The position numbers were made by a program, and so were the translations under genes. A stretch of DNA of 64,000 bases from Protula sp. h YS-2021 (Eukaryota; Annelida; Polychaeta; Sabellida; Serpulidae). A model generated the notes under the pieces. That model had not been told where the DNA came from. It did no database searches and was given only the letters and a program-made list of their open reading frames with translations. This document shows, piece after piece, positions 38,380-48,809 of this stretch. Location of the stretch: contig OX457031.1 of assembly GCA_949752745.1 (NCBI GenBank), forward strand, positions 23,356,642 through 23,420,641. Direction: 5' to 3'. Position 1 is the stretch's first letter; each line of letters begins with the position of its first letter.

Positions 38380-38550
38380 TGATCATTCTGACGTCTATCA
38401 AACGTCTTTTGAGATCACGACGTCTGTCGACGAATATTTAACGTAGAAAATGAGATGCGTTTTGTCATTTTCGTCGCGACTAAATCACGACGGCTGTTGA
38501 ACGCCTGTGTCGATATATCTCTTTCATCAGACCCCCCCCCCCCCCCCAAC
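38380..38550. mobile_element. Fragment of the ACGTC-rich element with a C-run
   Basis: GACGTCTATCAAACGTCTTT and AATCACGACGGCTGTTGAAC resemble the interior of the 34.9-kb element. The fragment ends at a run of about 17 C near 38531. Confidence 0.45.
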
Positions 38551-38740
38551 TCCAATAAAAACTAAAGAATTCGTCAGGTATTTAGGCATTAGAATATTTG
38601 TTAAGGGATTTATGTTTTTAAGTTTAAATAAATCATTTTTTTTTCAAGGCGAAGATTCTTGATGTTTGATTCCTTTTAAAATTCCATTTGATCAATGACT
38701 ATGTCTTTTGTTTTTAATGATTCAATTTAAACAACAATGA

Positions 38741-38844
38741 AAACAAAGTCACACCTTGCAGGGCATTCTCAAAAAGAATGACCTGTGTACCGGGTCGTTA
38801 TTTTTGAGAATGCCCTGCCTCACAAAGGAGGTGCGACTTTGTTT
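38741..38844. repeat. Second hairpin, arms of about 35-44 bp
   Basis: The left arm AACAAAGTCACACCTTGCAG continues into GGCATTCTCAAAAA. The right arm carries TTTTTGAGAATGCCCTGCCT and ends GGTGCGACTTTGTTTG. A central GACC-GGTC match extends the stem. It shares the decamer TGAGAATGCC with the hairpin at 37740-37873. Confidence 0.9.
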
Positions 38845-39161
38845 GCCTCGTTCTTCAAAATAAGTCATCGGAGAAAACAAAAGAAGTGGACATTAAGTTT
38901 TAATAATCGCGAACATGAATAGAAAAGACACATTTCACAGGACAATCTGATTTGCGAAAAGAGAAAAAAAGTGTGAATTTTGTTTCACCGAAGCGCACCA
39001 ACAGCTAAATGTGCCAGACTGTCAGGACTTTTTAATATCCAATCTTTTAATCTTCTTTAAATTGTCTTTTCTTGAAGTACCCCCACTTCAATTTTGCAAT
39101 GTTATTGTTAGTCACAAATTGGGTCTATTTTTGTTGGTTTTAGATTCCGCCAAGATTCGCA

Positions 39162-40388
39162 ATGCCGTATCGCGAACTACTAAAGAAAATCTTTTCTTCC
39201 CGCACTACGCTGCTGACGACCGTCTTTGGTACCGGAAGTTATGTATCGTACACGGACTACATGCGTTACAACCGCATGCTAAATACTTATCGCGAAGGTA
39301 ACATAATATGCCCATTCTTGAACAGTAACAGCGAGTGTGAGTACTTCCATCGGCCGGAGTTAGAATCTTGTCTCCACAGTATGCTAGAATCAAACTTCTC
39401 AAACGAATACTATTTCGTCCGCGGCGAAGTTGGCTCAGGCAAAAGTCGCTCATTGGTGGAGATTGTACGCGAATTGATGCGCACATCCGGTGCCAATGGA
39501 CAAGGGGCACCCGTGTATGTGTTAGCATCACAGGGTAAGAATTTCACCGACACGCTTGCTGAGGCAGTAAGGTTTCGTTTCGATGAGCACGTGAATTTCA
39601 CATTTTTCCTATCTTACCTTTTGGGTATTGATAAATTCCCAAGCCGGGATGAGAGCCATAAACTTATACGAGTGCTTGATGCGATTGAGAAATCCGCTTG
39701 CATGTATTCGCACAAATATGGCAAACCAGCAGTGCTTATAATAGATGGTTCGAATATCCTGACGGAACATCTACCGGGATCTTTGGAAAAACTTCAAGAA
39801 AAGGCGAAGCTGTGGGCGGATGTGAATGTATGTAAAGTGATCTTCGTTAGCAACGAGGAAAAGACTGAAGAGAGGTTGATGAAAAACGCAAGTTGTTGGT
39901 CACGCGTCGGTACTCCGCTCTACGTGGATGACATGGCTGAGAGTGAGGCTGTAGCGTTCCTAGGTAGACCCCCGTGTGCGAATTGCGGATCAGAAGAATT
40001 CCAAAATGGCGGCATTTCCGGCTCGATTGCAAGAGATATTTACAGAGTAGTTGGCGGAAGGATACAACAGTTACTGATCTTCAAAAGAGACGCATTACAT
40101 AACGTACCCTTCCACGTGACAAAAGAGAGACTGATCACCAAAGAGAGAGAGAAATTCATTGAAATAAACAAAACCACCGATCTGTGGAAACTTTGTACGC
40201 TCTTATTGAAGCAACCGGGCCAATCCCACTATCTCTGTGACGTCGTGCAGTCGTTTTCGAAGACAGTTATAGATGAGGCAGTCGATCGTGGCATTGTAAA
40301 ACTGATCCGGACGAATGGCGGAGTTATCGTTGAATTTGAATCAAAATTAACGGAAAATGCTATAAAAATGAACATGCTTGCAAAATAA
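39162..40388 (+). CDS. P-loop NTPase (AAA/STAND-like), possibly membrane-anchored or mitochondrial
   Basis: This is a 408-codon frame in a single long exon. Walker A is GEVGSGKS at about residues 88-95 and Walker B is AVLIIDGSN at about 190-198. CKVIFVSNEE near 224-233 fits a sensor-1 strand. A CANC pair near 271 is followed by a GISGSIARDIYRVVGGRIQQ lid-type helix, and the C-terminal 80 residues look like a winged helix. This layout resembles archaeal-type ATPase/ORC-like STAND proteins. The first 40 residues carry spaced basic residues and a short hydrophobic stretch (TTLLTTVFGTGSYVSY), compatible with mitochondrial import or a membrane anchor. An acceptor TTTTAG lies at 39146, so an upstream exon may exist. 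AATAAA is at 40595. The specific function is unknown. Confidence 0.75.
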   Translation: MPYRELLKKIFSSRTTLLTTVFGTGSYVSYTDYMRYNRMLNTYREGNIICPFLNSNSECEYFHRPELESCLHSMLESNFSNEYYFVRGEVGSGKSRSLVEIVRELMRTSGANGQGAPVYVLASQGKNFTDTLAEAVRFRFDEHVNFTFFLSYLLGIDKFPSRDESHKLIRVLDAIEKSACMYSHKYGKPAVLIIDGSNILTEHLPGSLEKLQEKAKLWADVNVCKVIFVSNEEKTEERLMKNASCWSRVGTPLYVDDMAESEAVAFLGRPPCANCGSEEFQNGGISGSIARDIYRVVGGRIQQLLIFKRDALHNVPFHVTKERLITKEREKFIEINKTTDLWKLCTLLLKQPGQSHYLCDVVQSFSKTVIDEAVDRGIVKLIRTNGGVIVEFESKLTENAIKMNMLAK

Positions 40389-40699
40389 CTCCTGAAACAT
40401 TAAGACGTGTAAAACGTTTCAGCTTTGGAGTCGAAAATATTATATTGTGGTGTAATGTATATTTTTTAAACAATATACTTGTATTCCACAGGCGAAGGAA
40501 GATGGGCAGGGCGTGGGATGTGGGGCGTGGGGGAAGATATTCATTGCTAAGCAATTATTACGGTCGCACGTGATGAAGCCCTGATGAAACAACAAATAAA
40601 CTGGACTAATTGTGTAAATATGTCTTGAGTCACATTTATTGTTCATAATTTATTTGTTCAGTTTTAATAATAAATTGTTAAAAATTCCTCATATATTCA

Positions 40700-40935
40700 A
40701 GTTTTACTTTTGCAACGACCAGAAAAAGCGGATCTTTCGTGGTTGAAGTTTACCGCGGAAATAAGACCACCAGTGAGATTGAGCGAAAGTTGTCCGATTT
40801 CCTCTGTGGTCCTATTTGAAGTTTTATTTTTGATGTGGAAGCGTCTCAGAACGAGACCATTGAAAAGTGGTCCTATTTGTGAAGTGGTCCTATTCACAGG
40901 GTGGTTCCATCCCGGGATTCGCCTGTACTCGTTTT
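40700..40935. mobile_element. GGTCC-type dispersed element, longer copy
   Basis: It contains AACGAGACCATTGAAAAGTG next to GTGGTCCTATTTGTGAAGTG, the reverse complement of the corresponding part of the 12485-12858 element, and ends near GGGATTCGCCTGTA. Here the internal tandem array is almost absent (two to three units). Confidence 0.6.
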
Positions 40936-40939
40936 AAGG

Positions 40940-41500
40940 GACGACGATCATGGATTTGTTTAGACATTCAGAAATTCACTGATCAATGCTCACATTTTAC
41001 ATACGAAATACCTCCAAGTATGCCACACGGTACAGCGTAGTAAATGAACTTCTTTTCACCCACAAATGTCATCCATTTTCACTAATTTCTGTAAAAACCA
41101 ATACCTTAAATGCAGCTGAAAATTCCTGTTCACACTTGCTACTGTGCGAGCAAAAGCCGACCCGATGCGACAAACGCTGTGCACACAAGGCTGAATGATA
41201 TACAGATGTGATCCCATTCCCCAACCCCCTCCCAGACTCGAATTACAAACAAGGTGAAAAGCAACAGTTTTGGGGCCTACAGTTTGGCATAAAACTCCCT
41301 CTCCCAACCCGTCGTCTCAAAACCCACATCATCCATAACAAGTGCATTGCTCCACCCCACCCCACTGCTTGACTAGATGTGTGAGCTGTGTTTCCTCTTT
41401 AATATTAAAAGTGTGAGATAGTCACATTCAACGTATGAGATAGCCACATGTCAAAAAGATGGTAAAGAACTCAAAGTTAAGGCATAACACACGGGCCAGG
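40940..41500. other. Intergenic sequence, nothing recognised
   Basis: Two opposed open frames (40986-41198 and 41056-41307) overlap and lack domains. No gene supported. Confidence 0.4.
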
Positions 41501-41501
41501 T

Positions 41502-42443
41502 CCCAGATAGCAGTCCCACATGGGGACTATGCATAATATATGTGGGTATTCCCACGTACCCACGCATAAATAATGTGTATTTTGTTGGGGAATTCCCACG
41601 TAGTTACGTGGGATTTAGGAGAATTTGAGACTCTTTCCGATGTGTATTATGCACATGTGAACCCATGCATTTTATACGCATATATTTCCATGCATTTTAT
41701 ATGTGGGAATTCCCACGCATATTAAGCATGGAATTTTAAAGGGACGACCCACCCTGGACATACACGATAACTCCATCGAATACACAGACATGTACCTTCA
41801 TAACTATAGTTCATTTATAAAGTACTCCTTAAAGGAATTTTAAGCATAAAAATTTTAGTGAAATTGGTATTTCCATGTCTAACTTTCTATTATACTTAGA
41901 AAAAAGGCAGCCCTCCACCAAAATATGCAGAATGTAGCAAAATTTAAATATATTATCGCTCAATGGCGGCTGTTTCCGGTCTGCGATAATAAGCCCACAT
42001 TGCCAGACTGCGCATAATATACGTGTATTTTACATGTGAATGCCCATATGGGAAATCTCACGTAAAATATACGTGTAATATACAAATGACTCCTAATGAA
42101 ATTTTACGTGGGAATTCAAAAGTATAATATACATATAATATGCGTTAATTACCCATGCATTTTAGAAGTGGGCAATTCTACGTATATTATACAGTGGAAT
42201 GCCCACGGTGGGCATTACGCGGGAAAAACCATGCAGTTTACGCGTGTATCTACCCATGCATTTTATACGTGGGAAAGCCTATGTATATTATATGTAGAGT
42301 TTACACGGAAATCACACCGTGGGAATGTCCACGTATATTGCACATGTTTTCTATGTGGCCCTGCCAACGTCCCACATTCCCACGTAAATCCCACCTAAAA
42401 ACAACGCGCTTTATATGTGGGACGAAAAATTATGCTAACTGGG
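41502..42443. mobile_element. CCCAG-ended element built of palindromic CCCACGTATATTATACGTGGG-like units
   Basis: The left end reads CCCAGATAGCA and the right end, reverse-complemented, reads CCCAGTTAGCA. Both are followed inward by GTCCCACAT at unequal distance. A possible GT target duplication flanks it. Almost the whole 0.94-kb interior is made of diverged units such as CCATGCATTTTATACGTGGG and CCCACGTATATT, alternating TA-rich cores with CCCACG/CGTGGG. The ORFs over it are artefacts. It shares the CCCAG terminal pentamer with the 34.9-kb element and GCATTTTATACG with the 17.1-kb block. Confidence 0.7.
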
Positions 42444-42449
42444 GTGTTG

Positions 42450-45440
42450 TTACACTTCAGATGTATTCTACTCTAATTTGCTATATTAAGAGATGGATAC
42501 TGGATGGACACTGCACACTCAGTTTTAAAATCGTTTCTCACATCACCCCTAAAATGTTATTTAAAGTTCACATTTTCCATTCAGCAACGTGTCTAGCAGA
42601 ATGTGTTAGCATTAACCTGCAGATAAACACGGGTCATATACATCCGAGGATTGAGAGCCCGTTGTTGTCCAACAGCCGACCTCTACGGCGGTTCGGTCTG
42701 TTGTATATAACACCTTTTTACTCCACAGACCTACTGCGTGTTGGAGGATAAAAAAGCGCTTCATCTCATGACGCCACTCATTTATTTGCTTTGGTGATTC
42801 GTGTTTAAAATATATCAGGAGACCACTTAAATTAGGGTTTAGGGTTTACGGAGGTAATTTTACAGTCCGGCGACATATGCACAAAAAGTAAATATTCATT
42901 ATGAGAAATACCGGAAGCAAAGAAATTTTGTATATTTTTATATGTTATAAAAACAATCACTTCTCATCAAACAAACAAAAAAATAAATAAATAAAAATAT
43001 CGAAGGAATGGCGTATAGCAGTGTATATAGAAAAAGACCGAAGTGTATATTTTATAGCTATTGATCTTGCTATTGTACAAAATATGTTTACATATATATG
43101 TTACAGGGAATCTGTGAAATTAGGGATGTCATGAAATCCATAGTGGATTCGTGTAATAACTTGCTAAATCAATTTCGATGTTTTTATTGAGAATTTTTGT
43201 TTTTGCAATGTAATATTTTACCGAAATTAATAGTAGATTTTGAATTAATATAATCAAAGCACTCGATTGCCAATCTATCATTCACAAGATACTTAAGTAC
43301 CTGAATTTAGCTATATTTTTTATTCTATGTAACTTATGTCACGTTTCACGCCAAATTCTGTTATTATGGATGGTAATGTTATAAATTCCAATTCCTTTCG
43401 ATCTGAAAAGGGATACACAGTTTTGAAGAACCACTAAACAGCCTTCCTGAATCGATAATTTTTTTATGAGCTTAGTCATTACACGAATTCCCTAGGGATT
43501 TCATGAAATCCCTAATTACACAGATTCCCTCTAACATGTATACGCCTGACGTCTGATTAAAGCAGACTACGTTTCTTATAAAACGAGTTGTGTACTGAAC
43601 TTCATGTAAGCTGAAACAGATATCAAACCAGTGTGAAGTTTAAATATCATGTCTTCTTATTAAAAAACATGACCCCAGTATTACATGCCCTGTCACAGAC
43701 CCTCCTTGTGCAGTGTCTAGGTGGGTTTTTTAACCTTTTATATTGCTGTGATGTTATTTGGCTGGCGCAGAAAATAAGGAAGTTTAAATTTTACAAATTT
43801 TGAATGCACATATAACTTCTTTAGGGAGGTTTCACGGCTTAAGTTGATTGTGTTTAGTGTCTTTCTATAGACGCAATGGATGTATCGCACTATTTTGTAT
43901 ATTAAAAGTCAAAAACTGCGCTAAAAACGGGATACAAACACATCAGCTCAAAACGTGTAACTATTTGGATGGATATCTAGTCATCGGTGTCTATAAAGCA
44001 ATACTTTGCTATCAGTACGGATAGACGGTTATAGACTGTGCAAAACAACAGTGTGCTACAGCAAAAGGCAAAAACAATGTTTTTTATCTCTCTCTGATTT
44101 TGTTTGTTAACTTTTAGAAATATCTCAGGAGTTTTCTGCTTCTGTTATTATTTGCAACAATCACACTTCAGATTGTGCAATTTTAAATTTTAAATATTGG
44201 ATAATCGTTGCGTTCGGATACCGGTTGGTGATTTGAAATATAAGTCGATATCTCTGACGTTCTGAGAACGTTTTTCAACGTTGCCTAGGTGTTTTGAATG
44301 TTATTTTTCCATCAACGCCTTTCAAAACGAGTCTGTGGAGGTGCTTTAGAAATAAGTATGGCTACCCGTGTCACGGCAGTGCTATCTAATTGGTGCTATT
44401 TAATTGGTTAGTATAAGGCCAGAGTTTTTGTTGCATATTTGTTGCACTTAGTCCCTATACTGTTCATCCGTAGTCCACATGCACCTGCATGTCCATTCCT
44501 TCATGTTGTAATTTCAATCAAATAACACCATTAGTGTTCGTCATGTTCTGCAGGACAGAAAACTTACTCTTCTGTTGCTCCACCAAATGTTGATGTCCAA
44601 AACTTTTATTTTTTTTCATAAAAATGATGTCAAAAAAATTAGTTTGCGAAATGTGTCTGCAATTTTTGCACGGATAATGTTGTTGTTTCTGTTAAAAAAT
44701 GTTAGGATCTTGCGAAAAATGTCTCGCACTATATTTTATACAAAGAAAATTAAACAAGTGATAGAAAAATTCATCTTATTTCTTAAAAGCATTTGACATT
44801 CCTGTTTCGCAGTTTTTCCGCAAAGCTATTAGTTGCTTGAAGAATGAATACTAGGTCCTGCTCATATACAATCTAATTTACGTGAGTTCGTTTACGGTTG
44901 ATTGATTCTGTTCACCGAGCGTGAAAGCTTAAATTCAAAATATTTCGATCTAGGCGTCATTCAGTTGTGCTCAACGAGGTTTTGGATAACCCATTGGTGT
45001 GTCTTGGCTTTTTCACACATAGGCAAGAGAAAATTATCCGGTAACGAATACTTCCCTAGTACTCTGAGCGATAAATTTTTATTATTTACGTTATTTATTA
45101 TTATTCTTGCTAAGCAAACATTTTTCACAGCACAAATTACGTTTTATTATTGGTGCAAAAATCGCAGTCTCATAATGTAACACTTCTGATGAGAAAGTAG
45201 TTAGAATCCAACAAACTTAAACGGTGCATAATATTTCAGTTTCAAATTTGCAGCTTTTGATGAATCTAAAAGTCCATGAAAACATTTTGAGTTGTAGGAC
45301 GAGTTTTAATGGAAAAGTAACCATGAGGTTTTGCTTGCCAGCTTTTCGGAGAGGAGTATCAAACAACAAATCGCATTGCAATGACATTTTGAACATCTAT
45401 ATATAATTTATATACACTGTGCAAAATAGTTGCCAACAGA
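42450..45440. other. Intergenic sequence upstream of the Toll-like receptor
   Basis: No supported gene. Near 43085-43150 and 43490-43535 the phrases GTTACAGGGAATCTGTGAAA and CACGAATTCCCTAGGGATTT occur with near reverse-complement partners (ACACAGATTCCCTCTAACAT, AAATCCATAGTGGATTCGTG), so 43080-43535 may be a diverged inverted-repeat element of about 0.45 kb. The region just before 45441 is AT-rich (TATATATAATTTATATACAC) and may be a core promoter or 5' leader. Confidence 0.35.
43095..43540. mobile_element. Possible foldback/MITE with CAGGGAATCTGTG-type ends
   Basis: The left part reads ATGTTACAGGGAATCTGTGA, then TTAGGGATGTCATGAAATCC. The right part, reverse-complemented, reads ATGTTAGAGGGAATCTGTGT, then TTAGGGATTTCATGAAATCC. 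Those ends match over about 40 bases with few differences, forming clear terminal inverted repeats. The interior is AT-rich and non-coding. Confidence 0.7.
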
Positions 45441-48227
45441 ATGAAGCAAGGAATTGTCGTGATGGATGCAGTTCTTCGCTACGCTAGCCTGTGTGTGATC
45501 ATCGCATCTTTAGTTGACGCTTTAGATTTTGTATGGCCTCATCGTAAGGAACCAGTGCTAGGAAAAACCTACTTTGGAAGTAACCAGTTACTAAGTAGTA
45601 AGAACCCAACCATGCATGCATTTAGATCCATTTTCACGTTACCGCAAGGCGGAGTGGAAGCAAAAGGAACGTTTTCACAGATCTATGAGCAATTAGACTA
45701 TAATAACAAAATAGGGAACACTTTAAATCCATTAGTTATAAAAATTCAAGAAAGTTGGTCTATCCCGTATTACGAATTTCAATTGTATATGCACCAATTT
45801 GCTCAAAATCTTACTCGAATTCATGTTGAAGATGTACAAGAATTGTGGATAATCATGGAATCAATGCCGCAGTTTCCAAATGCAACAAATTTTAACGTTT
45901 TCAACGAGCACTTTTATAAGTTAACAAGTTTTCATCTTATTTCCCTAATGGAACATAGTATAATTTTTCCTAGAAGTATAATGAACTTACTTCCTCAAAT
46001 CCAGATTTTAGATCTACAAAGTAGTTGTGCATTAGTACATGCAAAATCTGAAGCAATTATTCCAACTTTTGATTGTGTAAATCAGCGCACGTGCTTCGAC
46101 TTTCAAGAATATTTATCGATTATGTTGCAAACAGACTTTAATGAATGCTGCAGTTCAATGGAGATTTTATCAATACGAAGGAGTCCTGGATTGTATTTAC
46201 CTTCTACAGAAATAAAATTGACTCATAGAGAAACTAAGCGGAAACCACATTACGGCATTAGATGCCTCTGCCTTTCGGCTAACTATTTCAGGGATGAAAC
46301 ACTGACAGGAATACCTGTTTTTCTGCCTAATTTGGAAATGTTGGATGTATCTCATAATTTAGAACTTGTAACTGATCAACATGGCAACAAGTTTCTTACA
46401 TTTGCACTAGAAAACTTACTCTTTCATCCGAGTTTGCAAGCTTTTATTTCTACAAATGAATTGCGATCACGAGATTCGCAATATTATTTCCAACTTCACA
46501 ATCGTTTACAATCAAAATTTGACAAAATAAATTTGAGCGCGATGGAATATTCATCCTTTTGGGAAAAATTCAAAGGCAGAAATTGCACGTCCAACTTAAA
46601 TGCAACAATATTATTGGACAGTTACGAAATGCAATGCCGCACCATAAAATGTCTCTTAGAACTCGATACACTACCATGTGATAAATATTATATAAAGTTT
46701 AATCGTGATTGTGCTTTTGGCATTCTCCAACCGGTTTCCCCAAAACTGCAAGAAATATATATGGGAAACATACTGTATATTGATTATGGATTAGATTATG
46801 TCTTAAGCACGAGCGGCTCTCACCTTTTGTATGCATTCGGTTGGATGTTGCAAGAACAAAACTATCAAAATGCAATAGAGAAAAATTATTGCTTTGACAC
46901 AAATTCTCTGACAAAAGTTGACTTATCTTTCCATTCATTTGACGATTTTTTCTTAGAACAGAGTTACCCGTTTATTTATTTAAAGCATGGATCTGTTGGC
47001 CTAAATAAGTTAAATGAACTTAATATGAACTATGTAACAATTGGGGATAAATATATATTCAATCTATTTCGTTTTGGTCTACTACCAAAGCTTAAATATG
47101 TGTATTTGCGCGGAAATTCTCTGATACTACCAAGTGACTTACAGCTTTGCGTTAAGCTTCATTATCTAGCTGTGATTGATTTTTCAGACAATAGCATTGA
47201 GATTTTACCACCATATCTACTTAAAAGCTGTAACAAGTTAGAAAGCATCAACTTATCTCAAAACAAGATTAAAATATTGCCTGTTGAAATACATCAAGCT
47301 ATTGAGCACATGGACGCTTTAGTTGATCTGACCAATAATCACTTATCGTGTGAATGCCATGACAATGCTTTGGAAACATTAAACTGGCTCCAAAAACATC
47401 ACTATAAGTACATTGATTTTGATAAATACACATGCTTTGGGCAAGGCAAGACTAAGCTCATATCTAATATTAAATTCGATACCCACCAAGATAATTGCCA
47501 AGGCTGGCTTATTAAAGATATTATAATGCTATGTACTTTTACAAATGTCCTTGCAATATTTTTTGCATTAATTGTCAGTCTTACATACAAATATCGATAC
47601 AGGTTGGTCATGAAAATTTACCAGTTCAAGAGGTGTTTACAAAACTGTAGTCGTCAAAAATCACGCCAACAAAGATTCATGTTTGATCTGTTTGTGTCTT
47701 ATTGTAACGAAGATCGTCATTGGGTACACAATGTATTGTTACCTCAGATTGAATATATCCACGGAATACACTGTTGCATTCACTACCGAGACTTTCCCGC
47801 CCACGGCACCGTATCACAGGTAATCCATAAGTACATGGGCGCCAGCAGATATATAGTGATTGTATTTAGCCAATATTCGGTGCAAAAGAAATGGCCTCAT
47901 TTTGAATTTGAACGAGCCCAGGAATTACAAAGGCGTGAAGGCAAGAAAGTGATATACGTAAAACTGGGTAATTTAGGAAACAATATTACACGGGAAATAG
48001 CAGAAGTGCTTGACTCTGAAATTTACCTGACGTGGCCCGAGGATGTGAAAAATGAGAGAAAAATTCAACATTTCTTTGATAAGCTTGTGGCTGCAATTCG
48101 AGGTGAACAGCTTTGTGGAACTTGTTGTAGTGGATTTAATGCATCGTCCAGAAATATGCCACCATTTGATGATCAAGATGTCGAGATGTTTTCTGGGTTA
48201 TATGACACGAATGCCGCTAACAAATAA
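45441..48227 (+). CDS. Toll-like receptor, intronless, single cysteine cluster
   Basis: The uninterrupted 928-codon frame has an N-terminal signal peptide (about residues 1-28; Met1 or Met8 could start), a diverged leucine-rich-repeat ectodomain, a leucine-rich C-terminal cap with CEC...C...C (about 632-686), a transmembrane helix (about 695-717) and a cytoplasmic TIR domain (about 746-888). The clearest repeats are LKYVYLRGNSLILPSDL, VIDFSDNSIEILP and INLSQNKIKILP. TIR box 1 is FDLFVSYC and the BB-loop region is YRDFPAHG. Only one terminal cysteine cluster is seen, as in vertebrate-type and many lophotrochozoan receptors. Such receptors signal through TIR adaptors such as MyD88 in innate immunity or development. 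Many N-glycosylation sequons fit an ectodomain. Ligand unknown. Confidence 0.92.
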   Translation: MKQGIVVMDAVLRYASLCVIIASLVDALDFVWPHRKEPVLGKTYFGSNQLLSSKNPTMHAFRSIFTLPQGGVEAKGTFSQIYEQLDYNNKIGNTLNPLVIKIQESWSIPYYEFQLYMHQFAQNLTRIHVEDVQELWIIMESMPQFPNATNFNVFNEHFYKLTSFHLISLMEHSIIFPRSIMNLLPQIQILDLQSSCALVHAKSEAIIPTFDCVNQRTCFDFQEYLSIMLQTDFNECCSSMEILSIRRSPGLYLPSTEIKLTHRETKRKPHYGIRCLCLSANYFRDETLTGIPVFLPNLEMLDVSHNLELVTDQHGNKFLTFALENLLFHPSLQAFISTNELRSRDSQYYFQLHNRLQSKFDKINLSAMEYSSFWEKFKGRNCTSNLNATILLDSYEMQCRTIKCLLELDTLPCDKYYIKFNRDCAFGILQPVSPKLQEIYMGNILYIDYGLDYVLSTSGSHLLYAFGWMLQEQNYQNAIEKNYCFDTNSLTKVDLSFHSFDDFFLEQSYPFIYLKHGSVGLNKLNELNMNYVTIGDKYIFNLFRFGLLPKLKYVYLRGNSLILPSDLQLCVKLHYLAVIDFSDNSIEILPPYLLKSCNKLESINLSQNKIKILPVEIHQAIEHMDALVDLTNNHLSCECHDNALETLNWLQKHHYKYIDFDKYTCFGQGKTKLISNIKFDTHQDNCQGWLIKDIIMLCTFTNVLAIFFALIVSLTYKYRYRLVMKIYQFKRCLQNCSRQKSRQQRFMFDLFVSYCNEDRHWVHNVLLPQIEYIHGIHCCIHYRDFPAHGTVSQVIHKYMGASRYIVIVFSQYSVQKKWPHFEFERAQELQRREGKKVIYVKLGNLGNNITREIAEVLDSEIYLTWPEDVKNERKIQHFFDKLVAAIRGEQLCGTCCSGFNASSRNMPPFDDQDVEMFSGLYDTNAANK

Positions 48228-48389
48228 ATAATAACCACTATTGGCATATGTGCTTGCGTGTGTACATAAACTGCTTCTTTAAAAGCAGTTGTAAAGAGTG
48301 GCTTACGTGCATTGATATTTTTGGTTATCTAAGAGACTTAGAAAGAAAGGATGCACCGTTCTAGAATTTGGATTTGAAAAATACTGTAT

Positions 48390-48800
48390 AGATCGCTGTA
48401 GTTGAGGGTTTCTGTATAGATCTAAGGGATGCTATATAGATAGCAATAGGAAAGTGACGCTGTTTTATAGCTGTAGTTGAGCGACGCCATGTACATCGCT
48501 GCAGTTGAATGATGCTCTGTGCATAGCAATAGTTCAGCGATATTGTATAAACAGCAGCAGTTGAGTGATGTTGTAGAGGCAGCAATACCTGAGTAATGCT
48601 GTGTGGATAACAGTAGTTAAATAATAATTTATATAGCAGTAGCTTAGTGATCTTATATAGAAAGAAGTAGCTGTGTGATGCTATGTAGACAGAAATAGCT
48701 TGAGGGTTCCATGGAGATAGCAGAAGTAGTGCGATGCCGCATAGATAGCAGATGAACGATGTTGTATAACAATTCAGGGGTAGTTGAATATAAGTATAGA
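48390..48800. repeat. Degenerate minisatellite, about 32-35-bp unit
   Basis: About a dozen diverged units of the form GCAGTAGTTGAGTGATGCTG plus TGTATAGATAGCA run 3' of the Toll-like receptor. Copies vary strongly, so it is old. The minus-strand open frame there is an artefact. Confidence 0.8.
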
Positions 48801-48809
48801 TTGACTATA

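Noticed and set aside
42096..42751. Two long frames over the palindromic element
   Set aside because: Their length reflects few stop codons in the repeated unit. No domain, and the peptide changes character outside the element.
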